Below, piece after piece: positions 52,382 to 62,767 of a stretch of DNA of 64,000 bases; the first letter of the stretch is position 1; each line of letters begins with the position of its first letter. Under the pieces are notes generated by a model. The model saw only the letters and a list, made by a program, of their open reading frames with translations, was not told the origin of the DNA and searched no databases. Source of the stretch: Colletes latitarsis (lineage: Eukaryota; Arthropoda; Insecta; Hymenoptera; Colletidae); NCBI RefSeq assembly GCF_051014445.1, contig NC_135136.1, positions 20,664,001 through 20,728,000 of the forward strand, given 5' to 3'. The translations under genes were made by a program, and so were the position numbers.

Positions 52382-55087
52382 TTACTACGTGATGCAATCC
52401 AGAAAAAGCCCAGGATCTAGCCATGAAGTATGAGAAATATGCGAAAGTATGAGCCTGATGAGGGCAAATCCTAGACCTAACCCAGACCTAACATGCGTTA
52501 GCCTCTAAAATATTTATCAAGACCTGGTTTAGTTGAAAGTTTCAGTGTGGTACCACATTACTACGTGATTCAAACCAGATAAAACCCAGGATCTAGCCAT
52601 CAAGTATGAGAAATATGCGAAAGAATGAGCCTGATGAGAGCAAATCCCAGACCTAACCTAGACCTTACATGCGTTATCCTCTATAATATTGAGCGAAACC
52701 AGGTTTAATGGACTGTTTCAGTGTGGTACCACATTACTACGTGATCCAATCCAGAAATAGCCCAGGATCTAGCCATGAAGTATGAGAAATTTGCGAAAGT
52801 ATGAGCCTGATGAGGGCAAATCCTAGACCTAACCCAGACCTAACATGCGTTATTCTGTAAAATTGATATCAAGACCAGGTTTAATTGAATGTTTCATTGT
52901 GGTACCTCATTACTACGTGGTCAAAACCAGAAAAAACCCAGGATCCGTTCAACAAGTATGTGAAGAATGCGAAAGTATGAGTCTGATGAGTGAAAATCCC
53001 AGGCCTAACCTAGACCTAACATGCGATATCCTCAAAAATATTGATCGAAACCTGGTTTAATCGACTGTTTCAGTGTGGTACCACATTACTATGTGATCCA
53101 AACCAGAAAATAACCCGGGATCTGTTCAACGAGTATGTGAAGTGTGCGAAAGTATGAGTCTGATGAGGTCAAATCCCAGACCAATCCCAGACTTAACATG
53201 CGTTATCCTCTAAAATATTGATCGAAACCAGGTTTAATCGACTGTTTCAGTGTGGTACCACATTACTATGTGGTCCAAACCAGAAAATAACCCGGGATCT
53301 GTTCAACGAGTATGTGAAGTGTGCGAAAGTATGAGTCTGATGAGGTCAAATCCCAGACCAATCCCAGACTTAACTTGCGTTATCCTCTAAAATATTGATC
53401 GAAACCAGGTTGAATTGACTGTTTCAGTGTGGTCCACATTACTACGTGATCCAAACCAGAAAAAACCCAGGATCCGTTCAACAAGTATGTGAAGAATGCG
53501 AAAGTATGAGTCTGATGAGTGAAAATCCCAGGCCTAACCTAGACCTAACATGCGTTAACCTCTAAAATATTGATCGAAACCAGGTTTCATTGCATGTTTC
53601 AGTGTGGTACCACTTTACTACGTGACGCAATCCAGAAAAAGCCCAGGATCTAGCCATGAAGTATGAGAAATATGCGAAAGTATGAGCCTGATGAGGGCAA
53701 ATCCTAGACCTAACCCAGACCTAACATGCGTTAGCCTCTAAAATATTTATCAAGACCTGGTTTAATTGAAAGTTTCAGTGTGGCACCACATTACTACGTG
53801 ATGCAATCCAGATAAAGCCCAGGATCTAGCCATCAAGTTTGAGAAATATTCGAAAGAATGTGCCTGATGAGAGCAAATCCCAGACCTAACCTAGACCTAA
53901 CATGAATTATTCTCTAAAATATTGATCGAAACCAGGTTGAATTGACTGTTTCAGTGTGGTCCCACATTACTACGTGATCCAAACCAGAAAAACCCAGGAT
54001 CTAGCCATCAAGTATGAGAAATATGCGAAAGAATGAGGCTGATGTGTGAAAATCCCAGGCCTAACCTAGACCTAACATGCGTTAACCTCTAAAATATTGA
54101 TCGAAACCAGGTTTCATTGCATGTTTCAGTGTGGTACCACTTTACTACGTGACGCAATCCAGAAAAAGCCCAGGATCTAGCCATGAAGTATGAGAAATAT
54201 GCGAAAGTATGAGCATGATGAGGACAAACCCTGGACCTAACCCAGACCTAACATGCGTTATTCTCTAAAATATTTATCAAGACCAGGTTTAATTGAATGT
54301 TTCAGTGTGGTACGACACTACTACCTGATCAAAACCAGAAAAAACCCAGGATCCGTTCAACAAGTATGTGAAGAATGCGAAAGTATGAGTCTGATCAGTG
54401 AAAATCTCAGGCCTCACCTAGACCTAACTTGCGTTGTCCTCTAAAATATTGATGGAAACCAGGTTTCATTGACTGTTTCAGTGTGGTACTACATTACTAC
54501 GTGATGCAATCCAGAAAAAGCCCAGGATCTAGCCATCAAGTATGAGAAATATGCGAAAGAATGAGCCTGATGGGAGCAAATCCCTGACCTAACCTAGACC
54601 TAACATGAATTATTCTCTAAAATATTGATCAAAACCAGGTTTAATTGACTGTTTCAGTGTAGTACCACATTACTACGTGATCCAATCCAGAAATAGCCCA
54701 GGATCTAGCCATGAAGTATGAGAAATATGCGAAAGTATGAGCCTGATGAGGACAAACCCTGGACCTAACCCAGACCTAACATGCGTTATTCTCTAAAATA
54801 TTTATCAAGACCAGGTTTAATTGAATGTTTCAGTGTGGTACGACACTACTACCTGATCAAAACCAGAAAAAACCCAGGATCCGTTCAACAAGTATGTGAA
54901 GAATGCGAAAGTATGAGTCTGATCAGTGAAAATCTCAGGCCTCACCTAGACCTAACTTGCGTTGTCCTCTAAAATATTGATGGAAACCAGGTTTCATTGA
55001 CTGTTTCAGTGTGGTACTACATTACTACGTGATGCAATCCAGAAAAAGCCCAGGATCTAGCCATCAAGTATGAGAAATATGCGAAAG
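52382..55087. repeat. 2,706-bp duplicated block, second copy
   Basis: This is a near-identical copy of 49,038-51,743. The 528-bp trimer continues past the end: 63-codon frames stand at 54,253, 54,781 and 55,309. The third one is diverged (tatcaagtcc and cacaggatcc) and belongs to the next segment. Copy 1 instead leaves the trimer at 51,743, so the two copies differ in their right-hand context. Confidence 0.9.
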
Positions 55088-58000
55088 AATGAGCCTGATG
55101 GGAGCAAATCCCTGACCTAACCTAGACCTAACATGAATTATTCTCTAAAATATTGATCAAAACCAGGTTTAATTGACTGTTTCAGTGTAGTACCACATTA
55201 CTACGTTATCCAATCCAGAAATAGCCCGGGATCTAGCCATGAAGTATGAGAAATATGCGAAAGTATGAGCCTGATGAGGACAAATCCTAGACCTAACCCA
55301 GACCTAACATGCGTTATTCTCTAAAATATTTATCAAGTCCAGGTTTAATTGAATGTTTCAGTGTGGTACCACATTACTACGTGATCCAAACCAGAAAAAA
55401 CACAGGATCCGTTCAACAAGTATGTGAAGAATGCGAAAGTATGAGCCTGATCAGGGAAAATCCCAGGCCTAACCTAGACCTAACATGCGTTATCCTCTAA
55501 AATATTGATCGAAACCAGGTTTAGTCGACTGTTTCGGTGTGGTCCCACATTACTACGTGATCCAAACCAGAAAAAACCCAGGATCCGTTCAACAAGTATG
55601 TGAAGAATGCGAAAGTATGAGTCTGATGAGGTCAAATCCCAGACCTATCCCAGACTTAACTTGCGTTATCCTCTAAAATATTGATCGAAACCAGGTTTAA
55701 TCGACTGTTTCAGCGTGGTACCACATTACTACGTGATACAATCCAGAAACAGCCCAGGATCTAGCCATGAAGTATGAGAAATATGCGAAAGTATGAGCCT
55801 GATGAGGGCAAATCCTAGACCCAACCCAAACCTAACATGCGTTATCCTCTAAAATATTTATCAAGACCAGGTTTAATTGAATGTTTCAGTGTGGTACCAA
55901 ATTACTACGTGAACCAAACCAGAAAAAACCCAGGATCCGCTCAACAAGTATGTTAAAACTGCCACAGTATGACCCTGATGAGGGCAAATCCCAGGCCTAA
56001 CCCAGACCTAACATGCGTTGTCCTCTAAAAGATTGATGGAAACCAGGTTTAATTGACTGTTTCAGTGTTGTACTTCATTACTACGTGATGCAATCCAGAA
56101 AAAGCCCAGGATCTAGCCATCAAGTATGAGAAATATGCGAAAGAATGAGCCTGATGAGAGCAAATCCCAGACCTAACCTAGACCTAACAAGAATTATTCT
56201 CTAAAATATTGATCGAAACCAGGTTTAATTGACTGTTTCAGTGTTGTACTTCATTACTACGTGATGCAATCCAGAAAAAGCCCAGGATCTAGCCATCAAG
56301 TATGAGAAATATGCGAAAGAATGAGCCTGACGAGAGCAAATCCCTGACCTAACCTAGACCTAACATGAATTATTCTCTAAAATATTGATCAAAACCAGGT
56401 TTAATTGACTGTTTCAGTGTGGTACCACATTACTACGTGATCCAATCCAGAAATAGCCCAGGATCTAGCCATGAAGTATGAGAAATATGCGAAAGTATGA
56501 GCCTGATGAGGGCAAATCCCAGACCTATCCCAGACCTAACTTGCGTTGTCCTCTAAGATATTGATGGAAACCAGGTTTAATTGACTGTTTCAGTGTTGTA
56601 CTTCATTACTACGTGATCCAAACCCGAAAAAACCTAGGATCTGTTCAACATGTATGAGAAATATGCGAAAGAATCAGCCTGATGAGAGCAAATCCCAGAC
56701 CTATCCTAGACCTAACATGAATTATTCTCTAAAATATTGATCGAAAACAGGTTTACTTGACTGTTTCAGTATGGTCCCACATTACTACGTGATCCAAACC
56801 AGAAAAAACCCAGGATCCGTTCAACAAGTATATGAAGAATGCGAAAGTATCAGTCTGATGGGTGAAAATCCCAGGCCTAGCCTAGACCTAACATGCCTCA
56901 TCCTCCAAAATATAGATCGAAACCTGGTTTAATCGACTGTTTCAGTGTGGTACCACATTACTATGTGATCCAAACCAGAAAATAACCCAGGATCTGTTCA
57001 AGGAGTATGTGAAATGTGCGAAAGTATGAATCTGATGAGGTCAAATCCCAGACCTATCCCAGACCTAACTTGCGTTATCCTCTAAAATATTGATGGAAAC
57101 CAGGTTTAATTGACTGTTTCAGTGTTGTACTTCATTACTACGTGATCCAAACCAGAAAAAACCCAGGATCTAGCCATCAAGTATGAGAAATATGCGAAAG
57201 AATGAGCCAGATGAGAGCAAATCCCTGACCTAACCTAGACCTTACATGCGTTATCCTCTAAAATATTGAGCGAGACCAGGTTTAATGGACTGTTTCAGTG
57301 TGGTACCACATTACTACGTGATCCAAACCAGAAAAAACCCAGGATCCGTTCAACAAGTATGTGAAGAATGCGAAAGTATGAGTCTGATGAGGTCAAATCC
57401 CAGACCATTCCCAGACTTAACTTGCGTTATCCTCTAAAATATAGATCGAAACCTGGTTTAATCGACTGTTTCAGTGTGGTACCACATTACTATGTGATCC
57501 AAACCAGAAAATAACCCAGGATCTGTTCAAGGAGTATGTGAAATGTGCGAAAGTATGAATCTGTTGAGGTCAAATCCCAGACCTATCCCAGACCTAACTT
57601 GCGTTATCCTCTAAAATATTGATCGAAACCAGGTTTAATCGACTGTTTCAGTGTGGTACCACATTACTACGTGATCCAAACCAGAAAAACCCCAGGATCC
57701 GTTCAACAAGTATGTGAAGAATGCGAAAGTATGAGTCTGATGAGGTCAAATCCCAGACCTATCCCAGACTTAACTTGCGTTATCCTCTAAAATATTGATC
57801 GAAACCAGGTTTAATCGACTGTTTCAGCGTGGTGCCACATTACTACGTGATACAATCCAGAAACAGCCCAGGATCTAGCCATGAAGTATGAGAAATATGC
57901 GAAAGTATGAGCCTGATGAGGGCAAATCCTAGACCTAACCCAAACCTAACATGCGTTATCCTCTAAAATATTTATCAAGACCAGGTTTAATTGAATGTTT

Positions 58001-61000
58001 CAGTGTGGTACCACATTACTACGTGAATCAAACCAGAAAAAACCCAGGATCCGTTCAACAAGTATGTTAAAACTGCGACAGTATGACCCTGATGAGGGCA
58101 AATCCCAGGCCTAACCTAGACCTAACATGCGTTGTCCTCTAGAATATTGATGGAAACCAGGTTTAATTGACTGTTTCAGTGTTGTACTTCATTACTACGT
58201 GATGCAATCCAGAAAAAGCCCAGGATCTAGCCATCAAGTATGAGAAATATGCGAAAGAATGAACCTGAAGAGAGCAAATCCCAGACCTAACCTAGACCTA
58301 ACATGAATTATTCTCTAAAATATTCATCGGAACCAGGTTTAATTGACTGTTTCAGTGTTGTACTACATTACTACGTGATGCAATCCAGAAAAAGCCCAGG
58401 ATCTAGCCATCAAGTATGAGAAATATGCGAAAGAATGAGCCTGATGGGAGCAAATCCCTGACCTAACCTAGACCTAACATGCGTTATTCTCTAAAATATT
58501 TATCAAGACCAGGTTTAATAGAATGTTTCAGTGTGGTGCCACATTACTACGTGATCAAAACCAGAAAAAACCCAGGATCCGTTCAACAAGTATGTGAAAA
58601 ACGCTAAACTGTGAGCCTGATGAGGGCAAATCTTAGACCTAACCCAGACCTAAGATGCGTTATCCTCTAAAATATTTATCCAGACCAGGTTTAATGGACT
58701 GTTTCAGCATGGTACCACACTACTTCGTGATCCAAACCAGAGAAAGCCCAGGATCTGTTCAAGAAGTATGTGAAAAACGCTAAACTGTGAGCCAGATGAG
58801 GGCAAATCTTAGACCTAACCCAGACCTAGGATGCGTTATCCTCTAAAATATTTATCCAGACCAGGTTTCATTGAATGTTTCAGTGTGGTACCACTTTACT
58901 ACCTGATTCAATCCAGAAACTGCCCAGGATCTAGCCATGAAGTATGAGAAATATGCGAAAGTATGAGCCTGATGAGGGCAAATCCTAGACCTAACCCAAA
59001 CCTAACATGCGTTATCCTCAAAAATATTTATCAAGAAAAGGTTTAATTGAATGTTTCAGTGTGGTACCACACTACTACGTGATCAAAACCAGAAAAAACC
59101 CAGGATCCGTTCAACAAGTATGTGAAGAATGCGAAAGTATGAGTCTGATCAGTGAAAATCTCAGGCCTCACCTAGACCTAACTTGCGTTGTCCTCTAAAA
59201 TATTGATGGAAACCAGGTTTCATTGACTGTTTCAGTGTGGTACTACATTACTACGTGATGCAATCCAGAAAAAGCCCAGGATCTAGCCATCAAGTATGAG
59301 AAATATGCGAAAGAATGAGCCTGATGAGAGCAAATCCCAGACCTAACCTAGACCTAACATGCGTTATCCTCTAAAATATTGAGCGAAACCAGGTTTAATG
59401 GACTGTTTCAGTGAGGTACCACACTACTTCGTGATCCAAACCAGAGAAAGCCCAGGATCTGTTCAAGAAGTATGTGAAAAACGCTAAATTGTGAGCCTGA
59501 TGAGGGCAAATCTTAGACCTAACCCAGACCTAAGATGCGTTATCCTCTAAAATATTTATCCAGACCAGGTTCCATTGAATGTTTCAGTGTGTTACCACTT
59601 TACTACGTGATCCAATCCAGAAATAGCCCAGGATCTAGCCATGAAGTATGAGAAATATGCGAAAGTAAGAGCCTGATGAGGGCAAATCCTAGACCTATCC
59701 CAGACCTAACTTGCGTTATCCTCTAAAATATTGATCGAAACCAGGTTTAATTGGCTGTTTCAGCGTGGTACCCCATTACTACGTGATACAATCCAGAAAC
59801 AGCCCAGGATCTAGCCATGAAGTATGAGAAATATGCGAAAGTATGAGCCTGATGAGAGCAAATCCTAGACTTAACCCAGACCTAACATGCGTTATCCTCT
59901 AAAATATTTATCAAGATCAGGTTTTATTGATTGTTTCTGTGTGGTCCCACATTACTACGTGATCCAAACCAGAAAAAACCCAGTATCTGTTCAACATGTA
60001 TGAGAAATATGCGAAAGAATGAGCCTGATGAGAGCAAATCCCAGACCTAACCTATACCTAACATGAATTATTCTCTAAAATATTGATCAAAACCAGGTTT
60101 AATTGACTGTTTCTGTGTAGTACCACATTACTACGTGATCCAATCCAGAAATAGCCCAGGATCTAGCCATGAAGTATGCGAAATATGCGAAAGTATGAGC
60201 CTGATGAGGACAAATCCTAGACCTAACCCAGACCTAACATGCGTTATTCTCTATAATATTTATCAAGTCCAGGTTTAATTGAATGTTTCAGTGTGGTACC
60301 ACATTACTACGTGATCCAAACCAGAAAAAACACAGGATCCGTTCAACAAGTATGTGAAGAATGCGAAAGTATGAGCCTAATCAGGGAAAATCCCAGGCCT
60401 AACCTAGACCTAACATGCGTTATCCTCTAAAATATTGATCGAAACCAAGTTTAGTCGACTGTTTCGGTGTGGTCCCACATTACTACGTGATCCAAACCAG
60501 AAAAAACCCAGGATCCGTTCAACAAGTATGTGAAGAATGCGAAAGTATGAGTCTGATGAGGTCAAATCCCAGACCTATCCCAGACTTAACTTGCGTTATC
60601 CTCTAAAATATTGATCGAAACCAGGTTTAATCGACTGTTTCAGCGTGGTACCACATTACTACGTGATACAATCCAGAAACAGCCCAGGATCTAGCCATGA
60701 AGTATGAGAAATATGCGAAAGTATGAGCCCGATGAGGGCAAATCCTAGACCCAACCCAAACCTAACATGCGTTATCCTCTAAAATATTTATCAAGACCAG
60801 GTTTAATTGAATGTTTCAGTGTGGTACCACATTACTACGTGAACCACACCAGAAAAAACCCAGGATCCGCTCAACAAGTATGTTAAAACTGCGACAGTAT
60901 GACCCTGATGAGGGCAAATCCCAGGCCTAACCTAGACCTAACATGCGTTGTCCTCTAAAAGATTGATGGAAACCAGGTTTCATTGACTGTTTCAGTGTGG

Positions 61001-62729
61001 TACTACATTACTACGTGATGCAATCCAGAAAAAGCCCAGGATCTAGCCATCAAGTATGAGAAATATGCGAAAGAATGAGCCTGATGAGAGCAAATCCCAG
61101 ACCTAACCTAGACCTAACATGCGTTATCATCTAAAATATTGAGCGAAACCAGGTTTAATGGACTGTTTCAGTGAGGTACCACACTACTTCGTGATCCAAA
61201 CCAGAGAAAGCCCAGGATCTGTTCAAGAAGTATGTGAAAAACGCTAAATTGTGAGCCTGATGAGGGCAAATCTTAGACCTAACCCAGACCTAAGATGCGT
61301 TATCCTCTAAAATATTTATCCAGACCAGGTTCCATTGAATGTTTCAGTGTGTTACCACTTTACTACGTGATCCAATCCAGAAATAGCCCAGGATCTAGCC
61401 ATGAAGTATGAGAAATATGCGAAAGTAAGAGCCTGATGAGGGCAAATCCTAGACCTATCCCAGACCTGACTTGCGTTATCCTCTAAAATATTGATCGAAA
61501 CCAGGTTTAATTGGCTGTTTCAGTGTGGTACTACATTACTACGTGATGCAATCCAGAAAAAGCCCAGGATCTAGCCATCAAGTATGAGTAATATGCGAAA
61601 GAATGAGCCTGATGAGAGCAAATCCCAGACCTAACCTAGACCTAACATGCGTTATCCTCTAAAATATTGAGCGAAACCAGGTTTAATGGACTGTTTCAGT
61701 GAGGTACCACACTACTTCGTGATCCAAACCAGAGAAAGCCCAGGATCTGTTCAAGAAGTATGTGAAAAACCCTAAATTGTGAGCCTGATGAGGGCAAATC
61801 TTAGACCTAACCCAGACCTAAGATGCGTTATCCTCTAAAATATTTATCCAGACCAGGTTCCATTGAATGTTTCAGTGTGTTACCACTTTACTACGTGATC
61901 CAATCCAGAAATAGCCCAGGATCTAGCCATGAAGTATGAGAAATATGCGAAAGTAAGAGCCTGATGAGGGCAAATCCTAGACCTATCCCAGACCTAACTT
62001 GCGTTATCCTCTAAAATATTGATCGAAACCAGGTTTAATTGGCTGTTTCAGCGTGGTAGCCCATTACTACGTGATACAATCCAGAAACAGCCCAGGATCT
62101 AGCCATGAAGTATGAGAAATATGCGAAAGTATGAGCCTGATGAGAGCAAATCCTAGACTTAACCCAGACCTAACATGCGTTATCCTCTAAAATATTTATC
62201 ATGATCAGGTTTAATTGATTGTTTCTGTGTGGTCCCACATTACTACGTGATCCAAACCAGAAAAAATCCAGTATCTGTTCAACATGTATGAGAAATATGC
62301 GAAAGAATGAGCCTGATGAGAGCAAATCCCAGACCTAACCTTTACCTAACATGAATTATTCTCTAAAATATTGATCAAAACCAGGTTTAATTGACTGTTT
62401 CTGTGTGGTACCACATTACTACGTGATCCAAACCAGAAAAAAACCAGGATCTAGCCATCAAGTTTGAGAAATATGCGAAAGAATGAGCCTGATGAGGGCA
62501 AATCCCAGACCTAACTTTGACCTAACATGAATTATTCTCTAAAATATTGATCGAAACCAGGTTTAATTGACCGTTTCAGTGTGGTACCACATTACTACGT
62601 GATCCAAACCAGAAAAAACCCAGGATCCGTTCAACAAGTATGTGAAAAATGCGAAAGTATGAGTCCGATCAGTGAAAATCCCAGACCTATCGCAGACCTA
62701 ACTTGCGTTATCCTCTAAAATATTGATCG

Positions 62730-62740
62730 AAACCAGGTTT
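62730..62740. other. Dyad AAACC-N-GGTTT in the monomer
   Basis: The 11-bp motif aaaccaggttt is a perfect inverted repeat around one central base. It recurs in most monomers. Central-base variants that keep the dyad are visible: T in aaacctggttt (about 2,747 and 7,853) and G in aaaccgggttt (8,202 and 9,786). Some subfamilies break an arm (aagaccaggttt, aagaaaaggttt, aaacctggatt). It might be a protein-binding or non-B-form element; that role is inference. Confidence 0.8.
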
Positions 62741-62755
62741 AATTGACCGCATCAG

Positions 62756-62767
62756 TGTGGTACCACA
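62756..62767. other. Palindrome centred on GGTACC in the monomer
   Basis: tgtggtaccaca is a perfect 12-bp palindrome starting 15 bp after the aaaccaggttt dyad. In the subfamily that continues with ctacttcg the symmetry extends to 16 bp (see 656-671). Other subfamilies lose it: ggtcccac, gttgtacttc and gtggtactac all break the arms. It is present in many monomers of every region of the window. Confidence 0.85.

Noticed and set aside
62714..62730. CENP-B box candidate on the minus strand (TTTCGATCAATATTTTA)
   Set aside because: The first half TTCG and the central A fit the 17-bp box, but the required CGGG half is TTTT. I found no full match to NTTCGNNNNANNCGGGN in the monomer classes read.
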